Assembly (NCBI RefSeq): GCF_018449695.1
Contig: NZ_JAAVUY010000021.1
Span: 1-64,000, forward strand
Direction of reading: 5' to 3'
DNA from: Bradyrhizobium sp. dw_411
GTDB taxonomy: Bacteria > Pseudomonadota > Alphaproteobacteria > Rhizobiales > Xanthobacteraceae
DNA length: 64,000 bases
Part shown: piece by piece, positions 1-9,467 of the stretch
Layout: every line of letters starts with the position of its first letter
Numbering within the stretch: position 1 is the stretch's first letter
Made by a program: the position numbers and the translations under genes
Notes under the pieces: generated by a model
What the model was told of the DNA's origin: nothing
Database searches by the model: none
What the model saw: the letters and a program-made list of their open reading frames with translations, nothing else

Positions 1-403
1 TCGGCGCTACCCGACAGCGGGGGAGAGAGGGCTCATCGTCACAGCCGCGACAACACAGCGCACCTCGTGATGATGGCGCGTTCTTGTGCCGCCTCATTCC
101 TTGGTATGATCGCGTCATCTCATGAGATAAAATTTTCGCAAACGCTTCAGGACAAGGTCGGAATTTCCCCGCGCCGCATAACGAAAAGAGATTCTGATCC
201 GCGTTATGCCTAATGGAATCGGTCGAAAAGATTCGCTGCTGAATAACTAGCCGGAAAATTTTTTGATCAAAAAAAATGCTCGCCGTTTCGTGATGTTGTG
301 CGCAGTAACAAACGTCTTGCTCCGTCCCTACTTCCCATCAACACAGCGCGACACGCGCGAGACACGATGCCTCGCACCGCGACTGGGTCAATGGGAGAAG
401 AAA
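1..403. other. Intergenic region with two perfect palindromes
   Basis: I see no convincing gene in this stretch. It holds a 12-bp palindrome at 117-128 (ATCTCATGAGAT) and a 16-bp perfect palindrome at 259-274, made of TTTTTT, GATC and AAAAAA. The second lies 130 bases upstream of the small secreted protein gene at 404 and could be a regulator site or part of its promoter region. Short reading frames across 263-403 start far upstream of the plausible start at 404 and have no ribosome binding site. Confidence 0.5.
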
Positions 404-616
404 ATGAAGACGACGATTTTGACGATTGCCGGTGTAGCTTTGATTGCTTTGTCGACTGTTCAGTTTGCGGCCGCTTCCGAGCAGCAGAACAAGGTACACC
501 ATCGCGCCAACACCAGCGCGCAATACCGCGACACCAACGCCTCCGCGGCGCCGGCGGAGTGGGCGACCTCGGGCTACAGCTACGGTGGTGGCGTATCGGC
601 ACCGGCCGGGCGCTGA
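404..616 (+). CDS. Small secreted protein of unknown function
   Basis: This 70-residue protein begins with a clear signal peptide: Lys at position 2, a hydrophobic stretch from about residue 4 to 20, and an Ala-rich cleavage site near residue 24. The mature part is short and polar, ending in a Gly/Tyr/Ser-rich tail. The start at 404 is chosen because a GGGAGAAG ribosome binding site sits just upstream; an in-frame ATG at 263 would place extra residues before the signal peptide. A strong terminator follows at 654-688, so the gene is monocistronic. I do not recognise a family; such peptides are common in Bradyrhizobium genomes. It probably acts in the periplasm or outside the cell. Confidence 0.7.
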   Translation: MKTTILTIAGVALIALSTVQFAAASEQQNKVHHRANTSAQYRDTNASAAPAEWATSGYSYGGGVSAPAGR

Positions 617-653
617 TTTTCAGCCCCGTCCGTTAGCGCGGATATTCCAAAGG

Positions 654-688
654 AAGGGCCGGTCGCAGGTGACCGGTCCTTTTCTTTT
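654..688 (+). terminator. Rho-independent terminator
   Basis: A stem formed by AAGGGCCGGTC and GACCGGTCCTT is followed by a T-rich run. It ends the transcript of the small secreted protein gene. Confidence 0.8.
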
Positions 689-966
689 GGCCGGCTCCTT
701 TTGGATCTTGGCCCGGCGGCCGACGTGACGGCGATGTGCCAGTTGGGCACAAAATGGTTGCTTTCGAGCCACGATTGTTGCTTGGGCGCAACAGTTCTCG
801 ACGATTTAAGCTTCATACAACCCAGTTTTGGTTCGCGCCGCTTTTTAGCCACACCCCTCCGTGAAATCATCTCTCCGTAGGCCAACGGCCACGGCGCTCG
901 TGCAGGCGATGGGAAAATTTCCCGATTTTCCTGGTTCGAGACGATGGCTGGGGAAACAGGTTCGCG
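689..966. other. ilvD upstream region
   Basis: No gene is supported here. The region must hold the ilvD promoter. A short inverted repeat with arms GGGAAA and TTTCCC lies near 910-922. I see no leader peptide or branched-chain amino acid attenuator. Confidence 0.4.
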
Positions 967-2691
967 ATGGACGCCAAGACCAATATCAAGAAAAGACTGC
1001 CGAGCCGTCACGTGACGGAAGGTCCGGAACGCGCGCCGCATCGCTCCTATCTTTACGCCATGGGGCTGACCACCCAGCAGATTCACCAGCCGTTCGTCGG
1101 CGTGGCGTCGTGCTGGAACGAGGCCGCTCCCTGCAATATTTCGTTGATGCGTCAGGCCCAGGCGGTCAAGAAGGGCGTCGCCTCCGCCGGCGGCACGCCG
1201 CGCGAATTCTGTACCATCACCGTGACCGACGGTATTGCGATGGGCCATGACGGCATGCGCTCGTCGCTGCCGTCGCGTGAATGTATCGCCGACTCCGTCG
1301 AATTGACCATGCGCGGCCATTCCTATGATGCGCTGGTCGGTCTGGCCGGCTGCGACAAGTCGCTGCCGGGGATGATGATGGCGATGGTCCGCCTCAACGT
1401 GCCCTCGATCTTCATCTATGGCGGCTCGATCCTGCCCGGCAATTTCCGCGGCCAGCAGGTTACGGTGCAGGACATGTTCGAGGCCGTCGGCAAGCATTCG
1501 GTCGGCGAGATGTCCGACGAGGATCTCGATGAAATCGAGCGGGTGGCATGCCCGTCCGCCGGTGCGTGCGGCGCACAATTCACCGCGAACACCATGGCGA
1601 CGGTATCGGAAGCCATCGGGCTGGCGTTGCCCTATTCGGCTGGGGCGCCCGCGCCTTACGAAATCCGCGACTCGTTCTGCATGACTGCCGGCGAAAAGGT
1701 CATGGAGCTGATCTCCCTGAATATCCGGCCGCGCGACATCGTTACCCGCCGCGCGCTGGAGAATGCCGCCGCCGTGGTGGCCGCTTCGGGCGGCTCGACC
1801 AATGCTGCGCTGCACCTGCCGGCGATCGCCCATGAATGCGGCATCAAGTTCGATCTATTTGACGTCGCGGAAATCTTCAAAAAGACACCATATGTCGCGG
1901 ATTTGAAGCCAGGCGGTCGTTATGTCGCCAAAGATATGTTTGAGGTTGGCGGCATACCGCTTCTGATGAAGACGTTGCTCGATAACGGCCATTTACACGG
2001 CGACTGTTTAACGGTCACGGGCCGCACGATCGCCGAAAACCTCAAAAGCGTGAAGTGGAATCCGCACCAGGACGTGGTGCGCCCCGCCGACAAGCCGATC
2101 ACCATTACGGGTGGCGTTGTTGGCTTGAAGGGGAATCTCGCGCCAGAAGGCGCGATTGTGAAAGTTGCGGGTATGTCGAATTTGAAATTTACCGGACCCG
2201 CCCGCTGCTTCGATCGCGAAGAAGATGCCTTCGAATCCGTCCAGAAGAAAACCTACAAAGAAGGCGAGGTCATCGTGATCCGCTATGAGGGACCGCGTGG
2301 CGGCCCCGGCATGCGGGAGATGCTCTCGACCACGGCGGCGCTGACCGGGCAGGGCATGGGCGGCAAGATCGCCCTGATCACCGACGGCCGGTTCTCCGGG
2401 GCGACCCGCGGCTTCTGCATCGGCCATGTCGGGCCGGAAGCGGCGGTCGGCGGCCCGATCGCACTGTTGCAGGATGGTGACATCATCGAAATCGACGCCG
2501 ATGTCGGGGTACTTAACGTAAAGTTGACCGACGCCGAGTTGGCTGAACGCAAGACCAAATGGAAGCCTCGCGCGACCCATCATACGTCAGGCGCGCTGTG
2601 GAAGTATGCTCAACAGGTTGGACCCGCGGTGGATGGGGCTGTGACCCATCCGGGCGGCGCGCACGAGAAACAGTGTTATGCGGACATCTAG
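967..2691 (+). CDS. ilvD: Dihydroxy-acid dehydratase
   Basis: This 574-residue enzyme dehydrates 2,3-dihydroxy-isovalerate and 2,3-dihydroxy-3-methylvalerate, the third step of valine and isoleucine synthesis, and acts in the cytoplasm with an Fe-S cluster. Visible motifs are the CDKSLPG signature at about 129-135, the cluster cysteines near 56, 129 and 201 (in SAGACGAQ), and the second family signature LITDGRFSGATRG near 470. Length is normal for the bacterial family. The stop codon overlaps the start of the next gene by 14 bases, so the two are probably co-transcribed. The start at 967 keeps the conserved N-terminal region. Confidence 0.97.
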   Translation: MDAKTNIKKRLPSRHVTEGPERAPHRSYLYAMGLTTQQIHQPFVGVASCWNEAAPCNISLMRQAQAVKKGVASAGGTPREFCTITVTDGIAMGHDGMRSSLPSRECIADSVELTMRGHSYDALVGLAGCDKSLPGMMMAMVRLNVPSIFIYGGSILPGNFRGQQVTVQDMFEAVGKHSVGEMSDEDLDEIERVACPSAGACGAQFTANTMATVSEAIGLALPYSAGAPAPYEIRDSFCMTAGEKVMELISLNIRPRDIVTRRALENAAAVVAASGGSTNAALHLPAIAHECGIKFDLFDVAEIFKKTPYVADLKPGGRYVAKDMFEVGGIPLLMKTLLDNGHLHGDCLTVTGRTIAENLKSVKWNPHQDVVRPADKPITITGGVVGLKGNLAPEGAIVKVAGMSNLKFTGPARCFDREEDAFESVQKKTYKEGEVIVIRYEGPRGGPGMREMLSTTAALTGQGMGGKIALITDGRFSGATRGFCIGHVGPEAAVGGPIALLQDGDIIEIDADVGVLNVKLTDAELAERKTKWKPRATHHTSGALWKYAQQVGPAVDGAVTHPGGAHEKQCYADI

Positions 2692-3496
2692 GCGTATCAT
2701 TTTTGCGTTGATGTTGGGGGCCGCTCCGGTGGCCGCCCCCGCGTTCGCCTTCGACGGCGCGCCGGTCAACCAGGATACGGCTATCCCGGTGGTTTCGGCC
2801 CAGCCCGGCACCGCCGGTACCTTGAAGAAGGCGGTTCCACCGTCCACAACGGACATTTCGTTGAATTCGCTGCAATATGCGGCCGAAGGCGGCCACCCGA
2901 TCGCGCAGTTCAAGCTCGGGCGGATGTATGCCGATGGCGACGGCGTCACCCAGGACGATTTGCGCGCCTTCGAATATTTCAGCCGCATTGCCAATGCGCA
3001 TGCCGAAGACAGCCCGTCGGCGCCGCAGGCGGCAATCGTCGCCAAGGCGTTTGTCGCGCTCGGCCGCTATTATCTGAACGGCATTCCCAATTCGAAGATC
3101 AAGTCCGATCCGGAGCGGGCGCGGGAAATGTTCTCCTATGCGGCTTCGTATTTCGGCAACGCCGATGCGCAATACGATCTGGCCCGGCTGTACCTCAAGA
3201 GCGCCGGCTCCTCGCGCGACGACTTCCGCTATGGCGCGCGCTGGCTCGGTCTGGCCGCCCAGAAGGGCCAGCATCAGGCCCAGGCGATGCTCGGCCAGAT
3301 GCTGTTCAACGGCGACCAACTGCCACGTCAGGCCGCCCGCGGCTTGATGTGGCTGACGCTGGCGCGCGACAGCGCCACGGCGGACGAGACCTGGATCAAG
3401 GACAGCTACAACAAGGCGATTGCGAAAGCGTCCGACGACGACCGCGCGATGGCGCTGCAGATGCTCGAGCACTGGGTGCAGGGCCGCAAGGATTGA
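2678..3496 (+). CDS. exoR: ExoR-like periplasmic Sel1-repeat regulator
   Basis: The 272-residue product has a signal peptide (two Arg near the N-terminus, hydrophobic core, cleavage near residue 24) and then Sel1-type repeats, for example AAEGGHPIAQFKLGRMYADG at about 67-86 and further copies near 165-230. The layout, including the stretch ALGRYYLNGIPNSKIK, matches rhizobial ExoR, a periplasmic repressor of the ExoS-ChvI two-component system controlling exopolysaccharide and motility. That role is known from Sinorhizobium and inferred here. No exoS or chvI lies in the window. The gene overlaps the end of ilvD by 14 bases, suggesting translational coupling. A generic Sel1-repeat protein is the alternative. 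Confidence 0.75.
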   Translation: MRTSRRIIFALMLGAAPVAAPAFAFDGAPVNQDTAIPVVSAQPGTAGTLKKAVPPSTTDISLNSLQYAAEGGHPIAQFKLGRMYADGDGVTQDDLRAFEYFSRIANAHAEDSPSAPQAAIVAKAFVALGRYYLNGIPNSKIKSDPERAREMFSYAASYFGNADAQYDLARLYLKSAGSSRDDFRYGARWLGLAAQKGQHQAQAMLGQMLFNGDQLPRQAARGLMWLTLARDSATADETWIKDSYNKAIAKASDDDRAMALQMLEHWVQGRKD

Positions 3497-3519
3497 TCGG
3501 GTCGGGCGAGGGGGCGGAC

Positions 3520-4311
3520 TTACGCCGTCTCCAGGTCCAGATCGATCCAGACCGGCACGTGGTCCGACGGTTTTTCCCAAGCGCGCACATAGCTGTCGAT
3601 GCCGACATCGACCAGCCGGTCGCTGGCTTGCGGTGACAGCAGGAGATGATCGATGCGCAGGCCGTGGTTCTTCTGCCAGGCGCCGGCCTGATAGTCCCAG
3701 AACGTATATTGCCCGGGAGCATCGTTCACGGCCCGCAGCGCGTCGGTCAGCCCGAGCCCCAGCAGCGACTGGAAGCTCTCGCGGGTAGCCGGACGGAACA
3801 GGGCGTCGTTGACCCAGGCGGCAGGATTATGGACGTCCTCGGCCTTGGGAATGACGTTAAAATCACCCGCAAGCACCAGCGGCTCTTCCGCTAGAAGCCG
3901 TTGCTTCGAATATTCAAGAAGCCGCGACATCCATTTGAGCTTGTAGGGGTATTTCTCTGTCTCCGGTGGATTGCCATTGGGCAGATAAAGGCAGGCGACC
4001 CGGAGCACACCATGCTTGAGCGTGACCACGCCCTCCAGAAACCGGGCATGGACGTCGTCGTCATCGCCGGCGAGGCGGGGGGTGGTTTCTTCAAACGGGA
4101 GCTTCGACAGCAGCGCCACGCCGTTGAAGGTCTTCTGGCCGTGGGTGACGACGTTGTAGCCGAGCGCCTCGATCGCCTCGCGCGGAAACGCTTCGTCGAC
4201 GCATTTGATCTCCTGCAGGCAGACGATGTCGGGTGCGCAATCGCCAAGCCAGGTCACAAGATGATCGATCCGCTGCCGGACCGAATTGACGTTCCAGGTC
4301 GCAATGCGCAT
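3520..4311 (-). CDS. xth: Exodeoxyribonuclease III / AP endonuclease
   Basis: This 263-residue protein is a Mg-dependent EEP-fold nuclease that cuts DNA at abasic sites in base excision repair. The N-terminal WNVNSVR segment supplies Asn7, LQEIK supplies the metal ligand Glu34, GDFNVIP near 147-153 supplies the Asp/Asn pair, and SDHVPVW at the C-terminus supplies the catalytic His near 251. Its ATG overlaps the stop of erpA by one base, so it is the second gene of a two-gene operon. It converges on the exoR-like gene across a gap of about 23 bases. Confidence 0.95.
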   Translation of the reverse strand: MRIATWNVNSVRQRIDHLVTWLGDCAPDIVCLQEIKCVDEAFPREAIEALGYNVVTHGQKTFNGVALLSKLPFEETTPRLAGDDDDVHARFLEGVVTLKHGVLRVACLYLPNGNPPETEKYPYKLKWMSRLLEYSKQRLLAEEPLVLAGDFNVIPKAEDVHNPAAWVNDALFRPATRESFQSLLGLGLTDALRAVNDAPGQYTFWDYQAGAWQKNHGLRIDHLLLSPQASDRLVDVGIDSYVRAWEKPSDHVPVWIDLDLETA

Positions 4312-4640
4312 CAGATCGAGAAACTGGTGCCGCAGCCGCAGGATGCGGTGGCGTTGGGATTGACCACCCGGAACGACGCGCCGATCAGGTCATCGACGAA
4401 ATCGACCTCGGAGCCCGCCAAAAACGGCACCGAGGCCGGATCGACCAGCACCACGGCGCTGTCGCGCGCGATCACCAGATCGTCCTCGGCCTGCGCGCGT
4501 TCGACGTCGAATTTATACTGGAAACCGGAGCAGCCGCCGCCCTCGACGCTGATCCGCAGCATGGCGCCATCGCCCTCGGTTTTGAGGATTTCCCCAATGC
4601 GGCGGGCGGCCCGCTCGCTGATGGTGACGGCTGTGGTCAT
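4311..4640 (-). CDS. erpA: Iron-sulfur cluster insertion protein (A-type carrier)
   Basis: The 109-residue product is a HesB/IscA-family A-type carrier, which receives Fe-S clusters from the Suf or Isc scaffold and hands them to target enzymes. The three cysteine ligands are visible: Cys37 in GGGCSGFQ, and Cys101 and Cys103 in SCGCGTSF. The start at 4640 is preferred to one at 4700, because the family begins with the equivalent of MTTAVTISERAARRI. Its stop overlaps the xth start. IlvD, encoded nearby, is one of the Fe-S enzymes that could be served, but that link is inference. A close alternative name is IscA or SufA. Confidence 0.9.
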   Translation of the reverse strand: MTTAVTISERAARRIGEILKTEGDGAMLRISVEGGGCSGFQYKFDVERAQAEDDLVIARDSAVVLVDPASVPFLAGSEVDFVDDLIGASFRVVNPNATASCGCGTSFSI

Positions 4641-4749
4641 GGACGAAATCTCCAGTGGCGGACGCCATATCCAAATTAGCTGGTATCCGGCGTTCAGCAT
4701 AGTTAAGTGCGCCGGGCACCGGAATCAAACCTTTAGGGGATAATACGCC

Positions 4750-5964
4750 GTGTCAGTCGGAATGGCTGCTCCTCGCTCGGTCTATGCCTGCGATCCCGAC
4801 CGCAGCCGCGGGCGGCTGTTCGAAGAGCCGCCGAGCCGGACCCGCAGCCCGTTCCGGCGCGATTGCGACCGGGTGATTCATTCCACTGCATTTCGCCGTT
4901 TGAAGCACAAAACCCAGGTTTTCGTGTTCCATGAAGGCGATCATTACCGCACCCGGCTGACCCACACGCTGGAGGTGGCCCAGATTGCCCGCGCGCTGGC
5001 CCGGCAGCTCGGCCTCGACGAGGATCTCACGGAAACCCTGGCGCTGGCGCATGACCTTGGCCACCCGCCGTTCGGTCACGCCGGCGAGCGGGCGCTGGAT
5101 GCTTGTCTTCGGGATCACGGCGGGTTCGATCACAACGCGCAGACCTTACGGGTCGTGACCTCGCTGGAGCATCGCTATCCTGATTTCGACGGGCTCAACC
5201 TGACCTGGGAATCGCTCGAGGGCATCGTCAAGCACAACGGCCCGCTGACGCTGCGAGATGGAACCCCCACGGGACGATATAGCGACCACGGCATTCCCTT
5301 GGGGATTGCCGACTACATCAACGCCTACGATCTCGAATTATGGAGCTTTGCGTCGCTGGAGGCGCAGGTGGCCGCCATCGCCGACGATATCGCCTACGAC
5401 GCCCACGACATCGATGATGGTCTGCGCGCCGGTCTGTTCACGGTCGACGATCTCAAGGTCATGCCGCTCACAGCCCAGATGATCGCCGATATCGATGCGC
5501 ACTATCCCGGTCTCGATGACGTCAGGCGCGGCGCCGAACTGGTGCGCGAGCTGATTTCGCATCTGATCGGGGCGGTCTTCCTCGAGGCACAACGCCGGCT
5601 GCAGGCCGCGATGCCGAAATCGGCCGAGGAGGTCCGCCATCATGGCGAGGTGTTGGTCGCGTTTCCGGCCGCGGTGGCGCAGGCGGAGACCGAGATCAAG
5701 GCGTTTCTGAAACTTCGCATGTACCGGCATCCGCGGGTGATGCGGGTCATGGGGGACGCCGAACGGATCCTGTTCGATCTGTTCGCGCGCTACCAGAACA
5801 GCCCGGCCGATCTGCCGGCGGAATGGTTACCGCCCGCGGGCGGCAACCGCGAAACCGAGACCGAACGGGCCCGGCGTATCGGCAACTTCATCGCCGGGAT
5901 GACTGACCGTTTTGCCATCACCGAACACCAAAGGCTTTTTGACTCGACCCCGGATTTGCGTTAG
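4750..5964 (+). CDS. dgt: Deoxyguanosinetriphosphate triphosphohydrolase-like protein
   Basis: This 404-residue HD-domain phosphohydrolase belongs to the type 2 dGTPase-like family, which splits dNTPs into deoxynucleoside and tripolyphosphate. The HD motif is clear: His72 in RLTHTLEVAQ, then His101-Asp102 in AHDLGHPPFGH, with the later ligand Asp in the conserved helix. The start could be GTG at 4750 or ATG at 4762, four codons later; both keep the domain intact. It is divergent from erpA with about 110 bases between starts, so the two share a promoter region. argS follows after 58 bases on the same strand. Confidence 0.92.
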   Translation: MSVGMAAPRSVYACDPDRSRGRLFEEPPSRTRSPFRRDCDRVIHSTAFRRLKHKTQVFVFHEGDHYRTRLTHTLEVAQIARALARQLGLDEDLTETLALAHDLGHPPFGHAGERALDACLRDHGGFDHNAQTLRVVTSLEHRYPDFDGLNLTWESLEGIVKHNGPLTLRDGTPTGRYSDHGIPLGIADYINAYDLELWSFASLEAQVAAIADDIAYDAHDIDDGLRAGLFTVDDLKVMPLTAQMIADIDAHYPGLDDVRRGAELVRELISHLIGAVFLEAQRRLQAAMPKSAEEVRHHGEVLVAFPAAVAQAETEIKAFLKLRMYRHPRVMRVMGDAERILFDLFARYQNSPADLPAEWLPPAGGNRETETERARRIGNFIAGMTDRFAITEHQRLFDSTPDLR

Positions 5965-6022
5965 GCGGCGGGCCTAGAAAGCCTGCAATATCAGGCGCAA
6001 TTCCCAACACCCTTAAAGGCTC

Positions 6023-7816
6023 ATGACCGACAAAGTTTCACCGCCCCATCTTTTCGCCAACGTGCTGGCGCGCGTGCATGCGGTGTGCGGCGTGCTGGCG
6101 ACGGAGGGCGGATGGCCCGCGGGGATCGATTTGTCGCGGATCGTGGTCGAGCCGCCGCGCGATGCGACACATGGCGACATGGCGACCAATGCCGCCATGG
6201 TCCTCGCCAAGGAAGCCAAGACAAAGCTGCGCGATCTTGCCGAAGCGATCGCCGCGCGGCTGCGGAGCGACGATCTGATCGCCTCCGTCGAGGTCGCCGG
6301 TCCCGGCTTTATCAATCTCACCTTGAAGCCTTCGGCATGGTCGGATGCGCTGCGCACGGTGCTGCGTCAGGGCGCTGCCTATGGGCGCAGCACGGCGGGT
6401 GCGGCCGAGAAGGTCAATGTCGAATACGTCTCGGCCAATCCGACCGGGCCGATGCATGTCGGGCATTGCCGGGGTGCGGTGTTCGGCGATGCGCTGGCGA
6501 GCCTGTTGGACTTCGCCGGTTTTGAGGTGACGCGCGAATATTACATCAACGACGCCGGCGCCCAAGTCGATGTGCTCGCCCGCTCGGCGTTCCTGCGCTA
6601 CCGCGAGGCGCTTGGCGAGAACATCGGCGAAATTCCGGAAGGGCTTTATCCCGGCGATTATCTCAAACCGGTCGGGCAGGCGCTGGCCGATGAGCATGGC
6701 GACAAGCTCTTGAAGCTGCCGGAAGCCGAGTGGCTGCCGACGGTGCGCAGCAAGGCCATCGCCGACATGATGGACATGATCAAGGGCGATCTCGCCGCGC
6801 TCAACATCAAGCATGAGGTGTTCTTTTCGGAACGCTCGCTGATCACAGGCAAGACCGATCTGGTTGCGGCGACCATCGCCCATCTGCGAGCCAAGGGCGA
6901 CGTCTATGAAGGCCGCCTGCCGCCGCCGAAGGGCGCTCCGGTCGAGGACTATGAGGATCGCGAGCAGACGTTGTTCCGCGCCACCGCCTATGGCGACGAC
7001 GTCGATCGTCCGCTGCTCAAATCCGATGGCAGCTATACTTATTTCGCTTCGGATATCGCCTATCACAAGAACAAGTTCGACCGCGGATTCCGCAATCTGG
7101 TCGATGTCTGGGGCGCGGATCACGGCGGCTACATCAAGCGCGTGCAGGCGGCGATCAAGGCGGTTACGTCGGGCGAAGCAACGCTCGACGTCAAGATCGT
7201 GCAGCTCGTCAAGCTTCTGCGCAACGGCGAACCCGTGAAGATGTCGAAACGCTCCGGCGATTTCGTCACCTTGCGCGAAGTGGTCGACGAAGTTGGTTCC
7301 GATGCTGTGCGGTTCATGATGCTGTTCCGCAAGAACGACGCGGTGCTGGATTTCGACCTCGCCAAGGTGATCGAGCAGTCCAAGGACAATGCGGTCTTCT
7401 ACGTCCAGTACGGACATGCCCGCGGGCATTCGATCTTCCGCAACGGGCGGGAAGTGATCCCGGAACTGCCGGAAGAAACCTCGGCGCGGGCGGCGTTCCT
7501 GCGGGATGCCGTGGTTGAGCGGTTGACCGACCCCGCGGAACTGAGCCTGCTCAGGCTGCTGGCACTGTACCCACGGATGATCGAGGCGGCGGCGGTTGCG
7601 CATGAGCCGCACCGAATCGCTTTTTATCTATATGATCTCGCCAGCGAATTTCATGCGCTGTGGACGAGGGGGCGCGATTTGCCCTATTTACGCTTCATTA
7701 TCAATAATGATGCAGAGATTACAAAGGCGCGGCTGGCATTGGTTCAGGGCGTCGTCTCGGTTCTGGCATCCGGGCTTGCCGTTCTCGGCGTCGATGCCCC
7801 GAACGAGATGCGCTGA
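6023..7816 (+). CDS. argS: Arginyl-tRNA synthetase
   Basis: This 597-residue class I synthetase charges tRNA-Arg with arginine. The ATP-binding HIGH motif appears as HVGH in ANPTGPMHVGHCRG near residue 138-150, and KMSKR near 406 stands for the KMSKS loop. An Arg-specific N-terminal domain and a C-terminal DALR anticodon-binding domain frame the core, and the ending VLGVDAPNEM fits the DALR domain C-terminus. The gene follows dgt and precedes the SPOR gene, an order I associate with this bacterial family. Confidence 0.97.
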   Translation: MTDKVSPPHLFANVLARVHAVCGVLATEGGWPAGIDLSRIVVEPPRDATHGDMATNAAMVLAKEAKTKLRDLAEAIAARLRSDDLIASVEVAGPGFINLTLKPSAWSDALRTVLRQGAAYGRSTAGAAEKVNVEYVSANPTGPMHVGHCRGAVFGDALASLLDFAGFEVTREYYINDAGAQVDVLARSAFLRYREALGENIGEIPEGLYPGDYLKPVGQALADEHGDKLLKLPEAEWLPTVRSKAIADMMDMIKGDLAALNIKHEVFFSERSLITGKTDLVAATIAHLRAKGDVYEGRLPPPKGAPVEDYEDREQTLFRATAYGDDVDRPLLKSDGSYTYFASDIAYHKNKFDRGFRNLVDVWGADHGGYIKRVQAAIKAVTSGEATLDVKIVQLVKLLRNGEPVKMSKRSGDFVTLREVVDEVGSDAVRFMMLFRKNDAVLDFDLAKVIEQSKDNAVFYVQYGHARGHSIFRNGREVIPELPEETSARAAFLRDAVVERLTDPAELSLLRLLALYPRMIEAAAVAHEPHRIAFYLYDLASEFHALWTRGRDLPYLRFIINNDAEITKARLALVQGVVSVLASGLAVLGVDAPNEMR

Positions 7817-7932
7817 ACAGAAGCGAGCGTCGCTCACGCAGGTTTGGGGACCTGTGAGGGGTATCCGGCAGGAGCCGGTTCGTTTGTAAATGGGTGGGTT
7901 GGCGGCTTTCCCGAAGGGGACGCATCATCACG

Positions 7933-9420
7933 ATGGCTGATCGATATCAGGACAGACCTTTTCCCGCCGACGATGATTACGGTCACGGCGGGGATCAGTA
8001 TGCGTCGGCCAAGGGTGATAGCGATCCGTTGGCAGAACTCGCGCGTCTGATCGGTCAGACCGATCCGTTCGGCAGTATGGGACGGGCCAATCTGCCGCTC
8101 CAGCAGCATGTTGCCGATCACGATCAGCACGATCAATATGAGTTGCCGGTGGAGGAGCCCCCGGCGGGTCCGCCGCCGTGGATGCAGCGCGCCGCCAGGC
8201 AGGAAACACCGCCCCCGCCAGCGGCGGATTATCCCAGTGCGCCGGATTATCCGAGTTCCGTGCATCCGCTGCACCGTTATGCGGTCCCGCAAGCGGCGCC
8301 AGAGCCTGAGCCGGAGTATCATCCGGCGCCGCCGCTGCCATTGGCAGACGACGGATATGATCCCGATCCGGCGCGCTATGACGATGCGCTGTACGGCGCG
8401 CTCGATTCCGGCGCGCAGGATACCCAGCACGCGGTCTACGCGGATGACGCTTACGCCTATCAGGACGGCTATGACGACGGTGTCGAAGAGCGCGCTCCGA
8501 AGCGTCGCGGCGGCTTGGCGACCGTGGTCGGGGTACTTGCGCTGGCGGTGCTGGGGACGGGAGGCGCCTTGGCTTACCGGACCTATGTCGGATCCCCCCG
8601 TAGCGGCGAGCCGCCGATCATCCGGGCCGATGCGGGCCCGACCAAGATCGTGCCGGCGCCCACTGACGGCAGTTCCAAATTGCCTGATCGCATGGCCGCC
8701 GGTGACGGCATGGAGAAGATCGTCCCGCGCGAGGAAACGCCGCTTGATCTGAATGCCAAGAACGGTCCGCGCGTGGTGTTTCCGCCACTGAACCAGAACG
8801 GCAATCCGCCGCCGGTGGCGAGTGTAACGCCGAACGCGCCACCGCAGCCGACCAACGCAGGTAACGGTACGCTGCCGAATGCAGAGCCGCGGAAAGTCAG
8901 AACGCTTTCGGTTCGGGGCGATCAGCCGGATAGCGCTGCGGTGCCGGTAACATCCGCAGCGGCCGCCAAGTCCGCGCCGGCGGTGCGAACCGCTGCGGCG
9001 CAGCGCATCCCGCCGGCAGCGGCCAATGCCAATGATTCGACCGCCAATGCGCCGCTGTCGCTGTCGCCCCAGGCCGCTGCTCAAGCAGCCCTGCCGCCGG
9101 CTCCCACCCGGATGGCCGCGACCACACCCGTTCAGATCGCCCCGCAAGCCGCGCCGAGTGCTGCCGCCGGCGGTGGATATCTGGTCCAGGTCTCCTCGCA
9201 ACGGAATGAAGCCGACGCACAGGCTTCCTACAGGGCCTTACAGGGCAAGTTCCCGTCAGTGTTGGGATCGCGCAGCCCCGTGATCAAGCGTGCGGATTTG
9301 GGCGACAAAGGCGTTTACTACCGCGCCATGGTCGGCCCGTTCGGCTCGCCCGACGAAGCCAAACAGTTCTGTGGCAGCCTGACGTCTGCCGGCGGACAGT
9401 GCGTCGTCCAAAGGAATTAA
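7933..9420 (+). CDS. SPOR-domain inner-membrane cell-division protein
   Basis: This 495-residue protein has a long acidic, Pro- and Tyr-rich cytoplasmic part (1 to about 190), one membrane helix near 195-218 (GGLATVVGVLALAVLGTGG), a Pro/Ala-rich periplasmic linker, and a C-terminal SPOR domain from about 412 to 495. SPOR domains bind peptidoglycan stripped of stem peptides and gather at the division septum. The architecture is that of FtsN- or DedD-like proteins, though sequence outside the SPOR domain is low complexity. The start at 7933 is chosen over 7894 because a GAAGGGGA ribosome binding site precedes it. nagZ follows 47 bases downstream. Confidence 0.85.
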   Translation: MADRYQDRPFPADDDYGHGGDQYASAKGDSDPLAELARLIGQTDPFGSMGRANLPLQQHVADHDQHDQYELPVEEPPAGPPPWMQRAARQETPPPPAADYPSAPDYPSSVHPLHRYAVPQAAPEPEPEYHPAPPLPLADDGYDPDPARYDDALYGALDSGAQDTQHAVYADDAYAYQDGYDDGVEERAPKRRGGLATVVGVLALAVLGTGGALAYRTYVGSPRSGEPPIIRADAGPTKIVPAPTDGSSKLPDRMAAGDGMEKIVPREETPLDLNAKNGPRVVFPPLNQNGNPPPVASVTPNAPPQPTNAGNGTLPNAEPRKVRTLSVRGDQPDSAAVPVTSAAAAKSAPAVRTAAAQRIPPAAANANDSTANAPLSLSPQAAAQAALPPAPTRMAATTPVQIAPQAAPSAAAGGGYLVQVSSQRNEADAQASYRALQGKFPSVLGSRSPVIKRADLGDKGVYYRAMVGPFGSPDEAKQFCGSLTSAGGQCVVQRN

Positions 9421-9467
9421 CGGCCGTTTCCTTGACCCCTGTGCCATCAGCGGTCTAATCGGCCGCT

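Noticed and set aside
580..1833. Long minus-strand frame (417 codons) antisense to ilvD
   Set aside because: Composition mirrors ilvD, no recognisable domain, and ilvD is certain.
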